Of a stretch of DNA of 64,000 bases, positions 43,501 to 54,625 are shown piece by piece. This DNA comes from Saturnia japonica (Eukaryota; Arthropoda; Insecta; Lepidoptera; Saturniidae): positions 20,868,001-20,932,000 of the forward strand of contig CM065312.1 in the NCBI GenBank assembly GCA_033032175.1. The letters are read 5' to 3'. The number at the start of each line of letters is the position of its first letter. Positions within the stretch are counted from its first letter, which is position 1. A program made the position numbers and the translations under genes. The notes under the pieces are model-generated. The model was not told the DNA's origin and did no database searches. It worked only from the letters and a program-made list of their open reading frames with translations.

Positions 43501-46500
43501 AACATGGAAAATGGTTGCACGGTTACATATACTTCTATATTCTGTAGAAACTGGCAAGGCATGTACCTACACTCAATTGATAATCTATACCAGCCTATAT
43601 TATGTAATATTGGGAAGTTCAAGAGTTTGTTTTTTACCCGACTGGGAAAAAGGAGGGTTATGTTATTCGAGCGTATATACCTATGTATGTCTATTTCTTT
43701 GGCGCTCTCTGTAGTCTAAACGGCTTGATGGATTTTAGCATACGAGGTGTCGTTAGATTCGTCTTAATTGTAGGAGTAACGTAGGCTATATAATATTTAA
43801 GTACAGCGTCTGGGAAATCAAATAAAAAAGCAAAAATGTTAAAAAAATAAAATTACTCAAGGGTTTTTATTGCAGTCGGGCTTTTTGTTTCCTTTTTAAT
43901 AATTTAGCTTGCGTTTTTTGATCGCGATAATCTCTGTAGCTAACGGTCGGATTTGAAAAATTATTTATTCATGTTATAGCCTATTTATTGAGGAAGATTA
44001 TATACTATATATCTTCATGCTATAACACAAGAGCAGAGCAATGCAACAGCAACGTTCTCGCCAATGCGCAATGCAGCAACGGTTTTATTGAAACCATTTA
44101 ACGCGAAGTTGCTGGGGCTGCTAAATTGCTAATCTTCATAAATAAAAATGTAATGTTTTTCGTTAATAAGCGCATCACTTGAGAACGGCTCGACTGATTT
44201 GGGTATTTTGTTACCTTTTAAATAATTGAAAAGTTTCCAGGAAAATTTTGGAAAAATCGAAAAAAAATTGAAAAGCTTTTTTGTTTAGGAATTTTTTTAA
44301 TGAACTTCAGACCGCAATTCACGATTATGACGATGGATATACATAAATCTTTTTTTATCCTGTTCAGTTATCAGGGCGAATATCGGGATAGATGGCGGTG
44401 TGGTCGATTTATTGACTACCTACTAGAGAAAACGTCTGCCAGATCAGCTAGTTTTTAATAAATATAGAGTCTTACTTGATGGTCTCAATGGTGCACCCCT
44501 TCATGCCCGTAACTGTTGTGTCTTTGAACGATAGTTCCAGACCCGCTTGATCCCCTTTGATCAGGTCCAAGTGCATAGGGTCTAGGGATTTGATGCCAAG
44601 CTCCGGGACTCCTGGTGCGATGTACGGGACAGCCGCTTGTGCTGACGTCACAGCGCACTCGTTGTCGCCGACCTTGCATGGTTTTATGAACGGTGCTGTT
44701 GGAAAAACAGATTTTCAGAGTTTACTCCTTAAAAATTGATTATCATTAATAGAACTCCGGTATGGAAATTTTATGAGGAATAAAATTTATAAAAGCGTTA
44801 ACTGAATAGCGTTATGTTTTCTGTCAATAGGTCATTACTCCTTAGTAAATATCAGATTTATGCGCTATCTAGTAACTGCCTCATTAGATACGTGTTATGG
44901 TAGGCACTAAAACTGGCTATTTTTATGTTCTAGGTGTCACTGACAGCCCCATGTGCAGAGCATGCCTGGAGGGAAAAGAAACCACCACCCACATAATCCT
45001 GGGATGCGTGGGAATTGCAACCCAACGGGTAGATATCCTCAAAAACCTGAGGTTGCTTCGAGAAGCCTGTGAATGCCTCGGGAGGTTTCGCGCTTCTGTA
45101 CGGAGTTGGGCTTGGCTGGAATAGGCAGCCGGAATATCTACGCATAATACACTTAGCAAAGTCTAAGTGCGGACAGATGCCGTCCACATAACATAACATA
45201 TGCCTAATGAGGCATAGTTTTTATAATATTATAATTTATAATAGGCTTAGTGTTTCTAAGTGCGACTGGAATGCTTGAGGTCTTGTGTTCGATTACCAGG
45301 TTGAGTAAAGTGTTATTACCTAGTGTTGAGTTCCAGTGGTGATTAGGGTTTCCAGAGCTTCTTGGGGAAGCGGGTTCAAGGTCGGCAGTTCGCTAGTAAT
45401 ATCTCTGGTGTTATAAGGAGACATAGGATATGATAACCGCTTATCATCAGGCGGACCGTACGCTTGTTTACCACCTTATAGTTGTGTAAAAAGAGGTGTC
45501 TTTGTTGTCAAAGGGTGTGAACCCATAAACTTTGTAGCTTTATATTTTGATAGGTTCTTTTAATTTTTCATTAATTTTGTTTTTAACCTTTGGCATTTTG
45601 GCATTGCATAACTAAGTTATCTAAGTTCAAATCGATCCCAAATTTATTTACGGCCTTTTTAAATAATATATCTTAGTTTACTATGCCCGATTAGTACATA
45701 TTTGTAATAAGTACTATCTTTAACTCAAGACAGATATCGGTTTCCCTCTTATCTATACAAGCTATAGGATATGGATATATATTATCTAGATATGAAGTAC
45801 TATCCTTTGATAGGTTATTGTAAACGGCCGTTAGTCATAGTCAAAACTGAGATACACTAAACTTGCTTACTTCATTTATATTAATAAATCTGTAGTTGTG
45901 TCCGTACATGTTTTTTTAAATTCTAATTTCTTGTTGAACGTCCTTTATCAAGGAATCACGAAATGACATATTTTTTATTAACAGTCTGTATGTCTGTACA
46001 AACGGCTTGGCCGATTTAACTTAGGCTACTTTTATTTTAGAAAAAGAATTAGAAAAACAATTGAAAAAGGTGAATCAATTCGGGTGCTTAAATGGCTTAC
46101 GCTGGGTAAACCAAAAGATACAGAAAATTACTGTACAATATAATTGTAGACATTATAAAAGCCTACAAAAAAGTCAGCGAGAGCATAATATTATGTCTAT
46201 CTTCTAAGGAACACCTACAATATGCATTTTTGTCTTTAAAATAGCCGGAAGTGAGATCGTGTGCCCGATCGATGACATTCTGTAGTTCACGTGAGCGAAG
46301 CCGCGGGCACAGCTAGTATGATATAAAAATGATCAATATTAATTTAAAAAACCGTGACAAATATCTTATTCAGTCTCAACCGATCTGTATGAAATTGTAT
46401 AAATGGGAACTACATATAAATATTATGTTAAGGTTTTAGGGAAGGTTATAAATATTTATAGAAAGAGAATGAAAAAATATAGATATTAATTCACAAACAA

Positions 46501-49500
46501 TTTTGGTGTAAGTTTGTGTACTCAAAAGTTTGTGTTTGTCATTCCTCAAGTTACGTGCTATAAAAATGTTATTAATGTAACTCCAAATAAAATGACGAAG
46601 TGAAAATTATTACTGCGTAGGTACTAAACGCGAGCATCGCTAGTCTTACACAAAATTATAGAATTTCATGAAATGATTATAATGTCATGGCTTTACACAA
46701 AACTGGTAATAATCGCATTGTTACAATCTAAACGAGCGTTTTAAGTCATGCATTAAACACATGCTACGATTTCTTCGTGCATAAAATATATTCCTTTATG
46801 AGACTTAAGGTCAACTAGTTCTAGAACTCAATAAACAGTTACTATTATTTATTTAAAATATATTAAATGCATAATGATATCGTTTATTGCAATATAGTAG
46901 GGCTAATTTAATAGATCACATTTATTGTGACACTCCATCAAATTTCAACAACGTGATCTTCTAACGGAGGGTACATAAATTTTTTTACTTTTTCAAAGTT
47001 AGTACTGCACAATCCGGGAGTTGGCAACTTTTAGAAAATTGTTTTAAACATTTATACACTATAAAAAGTGATTTAAAAATATTTTTAATTTTTATAATAA
47101 GTATGCCACAAAAACGCGACATTATAGTCCCGTGACATTATCATTCATTTTATGTGTCATTTTTTATGATAACCGTAACAAATGTGATAGCTTATGCAAG
47201 AATCCAAAGTTCATATTTCCTAAATGGTGACGTCACGTTTTCTAATTGGCGTTTTATATCACGTGGTTCACCGTAAAAAAAAAAAAAAATTCCTAAAGGA
47301 AAATTAAATCAATAAACATCTGCATTTTCCAGATTTGTATTGTTTTTGGCTTTTTGGCTTAACTTTTTTCAGATAAAAATACATATTTATAGTAACTAAA
47401 GTTCGCCTTCTACTTCTTTTTGTTTTGGCGCCGCAAAAAGCACTTGCCAGTGTCAACGTTTGTAAACCTTCGTAAAATTTTGCAATTTTGCAAAGTGGGT
47501 TTTTCTAACAAAATTGTGGCTCCCACTATCTACGGAGTTTTTGTGACATCTCTAAATGCATGTTTCCCACTTTATATTTATAATCCACTTCACTTATACA
47601 CAACAACCAATAATATATATGGCAAAATGCCACCAATGTTACATAATATAGGGTCAAGAAATCTAAGTTACAGAATTAAAAATAAAAACAACAACGTGTC
47701 ACTTCAAGATCCCGCCAAAAACTCAGAGTTGGCTATGTGCTTGAAATTCGACCATAACACATTTCAATTTGACAGACACATTTCTAAGACTAATAGATGT
47801 CAAATATGATCGATTAAATTGGCCCTACTATAACTGTTTTTTTTTTCTTTATTGAATCTCGATAATGTGAATATGTATGTCACAAGAGGCGTTCCAAGTT
47901 AGACTTTAAGAGTAACAACCTAATTATTTACTGAACTCAAGTAAAAATGCAGTGCTCAGTAAGTAAAATAAACAGTCGAAGGGTGTACTGACCAATTAAT
48001 ATCAGGTGGACCCCATGCGTGTTCGATACTTTAAATCATATCATCATCACCTTTAATTAATTTTAAGCTCAACATAATTTTTCTGAAAGTCTTTTAACGT
48101 AGTAAAACATATGCGGGTTTGTACTATGTAATAACACTACCCCTCCCTTCTTCGCCTGAAGTCTAAGCAAGCAATATTATAATTTAAATAATTAATCAAT
48201 TCAATAAATGTTGGAGTTTACGAATTCTACAGAAAAATAATGCAAACTAAATTTAATAATTCACTATGTCAAGAAAAAATACAAAATTCATTTATTTTGA
48301 ATTTTACTTTTACAGTGCATTTTACAGAGTGACTTCTATACTAGACCAAAGAGCCAAAATAAAATTATATCAAAACAATTTTCACACAAAGATGGCCTTA
48401 GAATAGTCTAATTTTTTTAAAATTAATAAATTATTAATACAGTTTACGTTTGGCTCTAGTTAGGTTTTATATTATCAAATTGTATAAATTAAAAAAAAAA
48501 ACTTTTTACAATGACTTTGAAATAGATTAGTATCATATTCCGGAATATTAGCAGTTGTATATAATTATGTAAATGATTATTATTAATTTTTTTATTCGAG
48601 CTAGTACGTGTCGGACACTCGTTCCGAGAGTGTTTCGTTCTACAACAAAATATATGTTTTAACATTCAAACAAAGACAAAAGTTTCGCATGCGTTTGAGG
48701 TTAGAGAGGTCAAGGTCGGGAACGCGCTAGATAAACCTATGGTGTTACAAGCATCTTTAGGCTACGGTTGCCGCTTGCCATCAAACCCCCCTTAATATTT
48801 TGTTTATGTTATTATTTGTCAAATTATCCTTCATAAATTTAATCCGTCTTCATTTTACAGTTCAAAAGATACAGCCCCTTTAAACATAAACAACGGAAAT
48901 ATAAAAACAGATACATAATTATAATTAAAAAATCACGACCGAGGAATGGACATTGGACTTTAAATATATAGATCAAAGTATAAGTAACGCATTATTTATA
49001 CGTTACTGTAAAGTTAATTAGTCGTCAAGGTCTTAAGATATATAATAATAGCAGCTTCCTAATCGTTAAATACAAATATTAGTTGTCAATCCAGTTATGC
49101 AAATGTTAAGAAATCTTACATCGAGTATACTATACATCAAATCCTAATAAAATTTACCTGTATCCCTTTGTTTCTTCTACGTTTTTTTATGAATGATCCT
49201 ATGCTATACCCATTATGAGATAAGCAGAGACTAGTCTTAGTTAATATCCGTTTTACGCATGTATTTTATTTTAAACATAATGAATAACGCATATAAAGAG
49301 GATTATTTATAATAAGTAGTAAATTTCATTTTTTTTTTAATGAATCGGCTTACCTACTACAGTTTTTTGACATTATTAACAACTTCAGCTTTTGCAACAA
49401 TCAGACACAATCGACTTTTTTAATGTTGAATTACTTTAAATTTAATAATTATAAAAATTCATATGATTATAAATATTGTTGATGACATAAACTATAAATA

Positions 49501-49808
49501 ACAAAAGATAATTCTTCTAAAATGGCCTATTTTTCATAAAACCAGCAATGTTTTGATTATTAAAAAAAGTACTTTGAAGAAAATAAGCTTTAAATTATTT
49601 TTACATATTAAAGTGCTTAAGGGAAATATTCTCGTGAAACTAGCGTTTTTTTTCTTTTGTAAACTTTTTTTTCAGGTTATGCATTAATTATTAAAAAATA
49701 GAAAAAAAAAAAGCAGTGACACATGTAATCACATATATAAAAATAAAGTTTACCTGAGGCCGATTTGACGCCCAACAACACTGTAAAGAAGCACAGAACA
49801 CGCAACAT
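37571..49808 (-). CDS. Juvenile-hormone-binding/takeout family secreted protein, complete, five exons
   Basis: Exons in order: 49808-49754, 44695-44476, 40502-40372, 39433-39278, 37722-37571. Phases close exactly (1, 2+2, 1+1, 2+1, 2), giving 237 residues, typical of the family. Residues 1-19 (MLRVLCFFTVLLGVKSASA) are a signal peptide. The mature N-terminus carries the family Cys pair C25-x6-C32. Then PGVPELGIKSLDPM, GGQLLVLPIMGEGKYKIKI, FEFENLFNGNK and the C-terminal helix VNSQWKDVMQEVAPPIVKA. JHBP/takeout proteins form an elongated alpha-wrapped fold that holds a hydrophobic ligand such as juvenile hormone in haemolymph; the ligand here is not known. A TATA-like box lies about 70 bp upstream of the ATG and a polyadenylation signal about 65 bp after the stop. 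The introns, up to about 5 kb, are full of repeats. A partial paralogue is at 60142-63013. Confidence 0.93.
37872..38316 (+). repeat. Family A repeat, near full length
   Basis: Runs from ACAATTAATAAAATTGATTT through CTCCGAAACGGCGGGA and GGCTACTTTTATTTT to GCGAAGCCACGGGCACAGCT. It lies in the last intron of the JHBP-like gene. Confidence 0.65.
38316..39277. other. JHBP-like gene intron, no recognised feature
   Basis: Unique AT-rich sequence; the short frames do not resemble protein families. Confidence 0.45.
39434..40371. other. JHBP-like gene intron, no recognised gene
   Basis: A LINE-terminus-like GAACGAAGTCGCGGGCGG occurs at about 40019-40036. Otherwise AT-rich and featureless. Confidence 0.45.
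40835..41460. repeat. Repeat patch: family E (reversed), LINE 3' terminus, family G
   Basis: 40835-40930 is a family E relative. 41080-41145 carries CACGGGTGAAACCGTGGAGC and then ACTAGTATAA, a LINE-type end. 41310-41460 matches family G at 7769. All lie in the second intron of the JHBP-like gene. Confidence 0.5.
41460..42050. other. JHBP-like gene intron, no recognised feature
   Basis: Patchy GC content, but neither a repeat copy nor coding sequence could be identified. Confidence 0.4.
42055..42190 (+). mobile_element. Jockey-like LINE 3' tail fragment with poly(A)
   Basis: CGGCTGAGTGCCTTCTGCAATC and GGTGAGGCTGTCAAG resemble the LINE 3' UTR at 18730-18775, and it ends in a run of A (about 42179-42190). 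Confidence 0.55.
42190..42990. other. JHBP-like gene intron, no recognised feature
   Basis: Mixed-composition intron sequence. No gene or repeat supported. Confidence 0.4.
42995..43925 (+). repeat. Two family D copies in tandem orientation
   Basis: Copies at 42995-43235 and 43625-43925 share GCCTAAACGGCTTGATGG-like sequence, TAGCATACGAGGTGTCGTTA and TATATAATATTTAAGTACA. The roughly 390 bp between them is unrelated AT-rich sequence. Confidence 0.6.
43925..44460 (+). repeat. LINE-derived repeat body
   Basis: GGTCGGATTTGAAAAATTATTTATTC with TATAGCCTATTTATTGAGGA parallels 56150-56205, where the element runs on to an ACGGGTGAAACCGTGGGACA end. Here the end is different (CAGATCAGCTAGTTTTTAAT). Confidence 0.45.
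44890..45195 (+). pseudogene. LINE ORF C-terminal zinc-knuckle fragment
   Basis: The frame at 44897-45124 encodes GVTDSPMCRACLEGKETTTH and then IILGCVG, the CxxC...H...C unit found after the RNase H region in R1/I/LOA-type LINE ORF2. It is followed by a short tail ending CATAACATAACATA. No RT or RNase H core remains. It lies in the first intron of the JHBP-like gene. Confidence 0.55.
45235..45485. repeat. S2 SINE head joined to reversed S3 repeat
   Basis: 45240-45305 carries the S2 tRNA-like head. 45330-45485 is the reverse complement of S3 (GGTGGTAAACAAGCGTACGG on the minus strand). The composite suggests nested insertion. Confidence 0.5.
45485..46000. other. JHBP-like gene intron, no recognised feature
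   Basis: AT-rich; nothing supported. Confidence 0.4.
46000..46645 (+). repeat. Family A (5'-truncated) followed by family H
   Basis: 46015-46318 ends GCGAAGCCGCGGGCACAGCT like other family A copies. 46370-46645 has one unit and the terminus of family H (ATTACTGCGTAGGTACTAAA). Confidence 0.55.
46645..47395. other. JHBP-like gene intron, no recognised feature
   Basis: AT-rich with an A run at 47277-47289. No gene supported. Confidence 0.4.
47400..47815 (+). repeat. Family F copy
   Basis: TTTTGGCGCCGCAAAAAGC, CTTCGTAAAATTTTGC, TATAATCCACTTCACTTATA and AAGATCCCGCCAAAAACTC follow the family F order. The 129-residue frame here is repeat sequence, not a gene. Confidence 0.6.
47815..49750. other. 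First intron of the JHBP-like gene, mostly unique
   Basis: Long AT-rich stretch. One S3-like patch, reversed, at 48690-48795 (GGTCAAGGTCGGGAACGCGC; GGCTACGGTTGCCGCTTGCC). Nothing else supported. Confidence 0.45.
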
Positions 49809-49875
49809 TTTCCAAAGGGTAGTCTGGTCGTATACGTTGAGAGAGGTTGCTTGAGCCGCGCGACCTTACGACTCG

Positions 49876-49886
49876 ATTCTTATATG
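49876..49886 (-). promoter_or_regulatory. TATA-like box of the JHBP-like gene
   Basis: The minus strand reads CATATAAGAAT, about 70 bp upstream of the ATG at 49808. Its distance from the first exon fits a short 5' UTR. No canonical TCAGT initiator was seen. Confidence 0.45.
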
Positions 49887-49984
49887 CCAAGAGTATGCGC
49901 GGTGACGTACTTGTCTCAACTAGGACTTCTTTGAACGTTTAAGGTGCAGAATTATTTATAATTTTATTTCTTCGATAAATACAA

Positions 49985-50225
49985 TGAATTGACGCTATGA
50001 TGGCTCAGTTGTTAGCGTGTACGGACATCGCGTCGATCTAAGTGAGTTCGAATCCCTGCAATGAGTCTGAGCTTTCAGTGAAGGAAAACATCTTGATGAA
50101 ACCATAGGATGGAGGTAGGGCTTTTTCTAATGCCCACCTAGCTGGCTATAACCCTCAAGTTGAAAATCTGTCGGCCAACACCAATTGGTGTGCAACTTAG
50201 TGTGCTACCACCTTGGGCCATATTG
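49985..50225 (+). mobile_element. tRNA-derived SINE, family S1, plus orientation
   Basis: A box at about 50000-50018 (ATGGCTCAGTTGTTAGCGT) and B box GTTCGAATCCC (50046-50056), followed by a body shared with the reversed copy at 6165-6430. It lies about 180 bp upstream of the JHBP-like gene start, so it is part of its immediate 5' flank. Confidence 0.72.
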
Positions 50226-50419
50226 TCACATAAGATCAGGTGAGATTGTGGGTACGTTAAAAAAATGGTTATAGGCACTAGTTTTATCGCACGGGTAACT
50301 GGACTTTAGGTCGGGCGCCACTTTCATGCTGGCCTTTCGACATATTGCCAACTTGAAGCTGGTAGCTAGCTTACGTGGACAATTACTCAGAATAACATAA
50401 ATCATGTTTGACAAGTTTT

Positions 50420-51010
50420 ATTGTCGAAATGGTATCTTAGAGATAACCTTACAGTTAGCCCGAGGAGCCCTATCCAAAAACAGAGCCGCTGATGGATTTT
50501 ACAGCTTTACCGGGCTTGGGGGCGAGCGCTTAAGACACTCAGCCGCGAAAGCATGGGCAACAAGCGCGCAGGGGTGCCAAAGTGGGCGAATCTCGCCTTG
50601 GGCTGTTGCCGCGATTGCAAAGAAGTCGCGATCTGACTAATTCCCTATCCGTAAGATTCTAGCTAAACTAATATATACATGTGAAGAAGAAGACTGGGAA
50701 GAAGGAAGGAACATGTGTATATTTATTTAGTGATCTGAAATATGGTCTACACTAACTAGCGTAAAAAAGAAAAAAAATCCTCACAGAACCTATGTACCTA
50801 TGTGGTGTGCACGTATGTATGAGCATATTGTGTGTAATGATGTGTGTGGGTAACTAAGAGATTGCAAGTGCAGTGTCACCTGTATCGCGCGAGCGGTTGC
50901 TTGACTGAAGGGTTTCACACTGAGGAACGGAACTAGGCTTGAGTTGCCGCGGGAGAGGGAGGTCGTGGCGGTGGGTACTGTTGCTAGCTCTTCTCGAGAA
51001 CTGGGATGTT
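50420..51010 (-). mobile_element. Jockey-like LINE 3' UTR fragment, minus orientation
   Basis: The reverse complement matches the LINE 3' region of 18270-18800 in order: CCTAGTTCCGTTCCTCAGTG, CGCGCGATACAGGTGACACT, CGCTAGTTAGTGTAGACC, a GGCTGAGTGTCTTAAGCGC-like segment and GGGCTCCTCGGGCTAAC. It carries a single GCTAGTTAG unit. Confidence 0.72.
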
Positions 51011-52185
51011 TGCCGAACCTGTGATGGTGTATTGACATTCATAAGTGCATTTACAGACCATAAATTGAATACAATATTTTTGATTAGTTTGATGATTACG
51101 TTGCATTGGCTTCAATTATCACTGAATGCTTGCCTGAGTTAGTAATGTTAACCGTTGTAGAAACAGTCGGAATTACTATGGCGGCTGGTCATATGCACGT
51201 ATAAAAATTAAAATAACTTAAACAGTTTATCACATCAGCTAATGATATATAGCGTACAGCCTGAAAACAGTGCTGACCATTGTCGAGAAATCTACCGACA
51301 GCGAAGTCCAAGATCTAGCTTGTTATAAATTTAGGGTCACCTAAAGGACTTCTACAAATATCAATGTATACATAATATATTGCAGTATATTTCTGTTTAC
51401 GTCACAAATGAATATAAAAAACAACGAAATTAAACTCATATTATAATAGATACATAAATATTACAAACATTTTGAGGTCAGGCGCGGATACAGCCCCTTA
51501 ATATAGAATATCTAAGTGTAAAGTTAATAGATACTTGACCACTTAAATGTACTTAAAACTTTTTCATCCACTGTACTTGGACATGTAATTTTATTGTTAT
51601 GTCATATATGTATAAAGGCATATATAAATTAATATCATAATACGGCTCATTATTTCAAACTACTTATGTGGTGGAAACTCGTGAGTCAAAATGAAGTGAT
51701 AATGGCCCAAAGGCAACACGCTCTGACATTGTTACGAACGTGGGTTCGTTTTATAAAATTAGCATAGTTTCAAAAACATTGTACCTATTGAAAACATGGC
51801 GGTTAAGTTACCAACAACAATAAAAAATGGGTCATGTTTAACTGGATTTGGACCAACATATCCATGGTGAATATAACGGTTTGCTGCAACGCAGAGTTTT
51901 TAAATCGGCGTGTATGCTCAGATACGTCAGGGTCTTCGCTGGTACTTTACTACCATATGGTAGTGGAAAACACCAAAATCGCGGAAAACCAGTTCGAACA
52001 CATTTCTTTATAATCCATTAAAACATAACCACATACTAATACGCGAAATGAATTTGTGTTCGAGTGGGCATTTGGAGTTCGTTTTTTATGTGGTCACAAG
52101 GACAGCCCTAAACTGTGTAAAAACCGGGGAAAAATAAAAAGAAAGTATATTTTTGTATGTACCTAACCAACCAAAAGAAAGACTA
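51010..52185. other. Non-coding interval between the JHBP paralogues
   Basis: No gene or repeat copy recognised. Confidence 0.4.
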
Positions 52186-52915
52186 TTTATACGATTAATA
52201 AAATTGAAGTGTCTGTTTGTAATGTAAAAATAACAGATTTTTACTAAATGCATATGAAAGTATATACGGTACATATAACAAAACGCCTATTTTTAAATAT
52301 TTTTTTGTCTGTCTGTTTGTTCCTAGTAATCTCCGAAACGGTTGGACTGATATACGGGAATTTCATTGGCAGATAGCTGATGTTATAAGAAGTAACTTAG
52401 GCTACTTTTATTTTAGCAAAAGAATTAGGGTTCCGAGTAAGTAAAATAAAATCGGTCATGGTGAATCAGTTCGGACGCTTAAATGGCTTACGCCGAATAA
52501 ATATTTTTTTAAACAAATATGAGGACACAATTTCACAAACGGCCATTTAATTCCAAACTAAGCAAAGCTTGTAATACGATAACTAAACAGCTGATATACA
52601 TACATATATATAGATATTTAACACCCAGACACACACAACTGACATTTATGATCATCACACAAAGCCAGTCATGGGCGGGGATCGAACCCGCGACCTCTCG
52701 GTTTAATAGTAGTGTTTACTTTCACTGCGCCACGAGGCCTGAACTATAAGATATATACCTAATTAATGTACTACATGATTGTAGATATTAAACAGACCTA
52801 TAAAAACCAGAAGGAGCATATGTCTATCTTCTAAGGATCACTCACAATAAGCATTTTATATTTAAAATGGTGTGCCCGATCGAAATAGGTATTGATCGCA
52901 TATAAAATACACAAA
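52185..52915 (+). repeat. Family A copy split by a SINE
   Basis: 52190-52510 is the 5' part and 52745-52915 the 3' part of family A (TTCTAAGGATCACTCACAAT; TGCCCGATCG). The insertion is at 52515-52745. Confidence 0.6.
52519..52745 (-). mobile_element. tRNA-derived SINE, family S5, minus orientation
   Basis: On the minus strand it opens GCCTCGTGGCGCAGTGAAAG (A box) and continues GGTTCGATCCCCGCCC (B box). The body includes CATAAATGTCAGTTGTGTG and GAATTAAATGGCCGTTTGTG, shared with 27525-27695. It is inserted inside a family A repeat. Confidence 0.72.
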
Positions 52916-53164
52916 CGCCTAGTATATCTCTCTCGTTTACTATTCAGTAGAATTATATTAGTGGATGTCGTTGTTTATTACTATATGTTATAACGGCCGC
53001 GTCTTCACGACTCGCTGTTCTGTTAAGTCCAAACAAAATGTAGCAGTGTTTTTCTACTAAATTGCTTGTCTAATAGAAAACAGACGTCATTGATAAATCG
53101 AACCAACTTTGTGAAACAAGATTTCCTCAGAAAGTTTTAATAAGAGCACTATAGCATACTGTAC

Positions 53165-53640
53165 CTACTATATTTATCCGAATGCGAAAAAGGAGGGTTA
53201 TATTATTCAAGCGTATGTATGTATGCCTATTTCTTTGGCACGTTCTATAGCCTAAACGGCATGATGGATTTTTGCATACCCTGTGTCGTTAGATTTGTCT
53301 GAATTGTGGTAGTAACACAGGCTATGTTTAATGCTATTAAATGAAAAATTCTTGTATATATATGTACCTAATTGGTTTCTCGGAAATGGTTCCAATGATT
53401 TGGGTGAAACTTTGTATTTAGATAATGTTTTATATTCCAAGTTTAACTACATAGGTGTTTTTCTTTTTTTTCTGTAAGACACTAACTGCAGCTTGATCAT
53501 TAAAATATTAACATTTAAGTACGACGTCTAGGAAGCTAAAATAGTTTTTTTTTTTTCGTTAAGTGTTTTTGTTGCTGTCGGTTTTTTTGTTTCCTTTTTA
53601 ATAAATTAGCTTGTTTGCCCGCGGTCACGTTCTCAGCGAA
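53165..53640 (+). repeat. Family D copy split by a family E insertion
   Basis: Family D runs 53170-53340 and resumes at about 53508 (ACATTTAAGTACGACGTCTA). The inserted block 53345-53505 matches family E (GATTTGGGTGAAACTTTGTA). Confidence 0.6.
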
Positions 53641-53980
53641 GTTTGTCGAATTATTCTTATATATAATATTAAATATAATTATCTCAAGCTAACTTCTCGA
53701 TCTGTCGACATAATTATTATGAATTATAAATATTAATATCTAATTCTACGCTTCATTTGATTAAGATTTTAAATTATTAAAGCTTACGTGATTGTTATCA
53801 GGTGTGTGTTTATCTAGCGTATAATTTAATATATCTATTCCAATACATCCTTCATATTTTAATGCTTGCAAAAATATAGCTAAGCCAGATTTTGTAGATG
53901 ATCGGCATGGTTTTAATGCTACAAATATACAAAAAATAATTTTGGTTTACAGTTGGTAAAACCAATAAAAGTATAAAGTG
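53640..53980. other. Non-coding AT-rich sequence
   Basis: Nothing recognised. Confidence 0.4.
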
Positions 53981-53984
53981 GTTT

Positions 53985-54625
53985 TTTTTTGGCGGGATCT
54001 TGAAATTACATGTTATGGTTTTTATTTTTAATCCATTTCCTTAGGTTTTTGCCCCTATATTGTAGCATTTTCCGTGATATACCTTTGTGTTTGTGCTTTT
54101 ACTAATCTTCTTCTTCCTAACTTGGCAACCGGTCCTCTTTAATGAAGATCATTACTGCCGTTATCGAGTGAATTATAGTATCATGTGTTTTGACGATTCA
54201 GTATCCTAACAAGATGGTGGCTCCCTTGTTAGAACTTTCTAGGAAGATTTTGTGGGATTTCAGAATTAATGCTTTCAGCTTGTATTTATAATCCACTTTA
54301 TTTATGCACAAAACCCAAATTATATCACGCAAAACGCCACCAATATTATATAATATAGGGTCAAAAACTAAATGAATTAAAAATAAAAACCACAATATGT
54401 CATGTCAAAATTCCGCCAAAAACTCTCTTTTTGTGCTATAAGTGAAGTGGATTATAAAAACTAAAAGCATGCATTCTGAGATCCCAAAAAAACTTCCTAG
54501 AAAGTTGCCACCATCTTGTTAAAATACTAAAATCGTCATAAGACAAGACACTATCTTCACTTGATAATGGCAGTAATGGTCTTCATTAAAGAGGACTAGT
54601 TGCCAAGTTAGGAAAAGTAAGAAAT
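53985..54625. repeat. Family F foldback (large imperfect inverted repeat)
   Basis: The left arm at about 54112-54310 (TTCCTAACTTGGCAACCGG to CCACTTTATTTATGCACAAA) pairs with the right arm at about 54428-54622, read in reverse (TTCCTAACTTGGCAACTAG to CCACTTCACTTATAGCACAAA). The spacer is about 120 bp. The outer left part carries TTTTGGCGGGATCTTGAAAT, a family F end. Confidence 0.68.

Noticed and set aside
47420..47809. 129-residue frame on the plus strand
   Set aside because: It is entirely family F repeat sequence, which is shared with non-coding copies that do not keep the frame.
50000..50060. tRNA gene suggested by A and B boxes
   Set aside because: The head is continuous with a longer body repeated elsewhere (6165-6430) and no convincing acceptor-stem pairing is seen, so it is a SINE.
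52660..52745. tRNA gene on the minus strand
   Set aside because: The B box is good, but the unit continues into a repeated body shared with 27525-27695 and is inserted in another repeat; SINE preferred.
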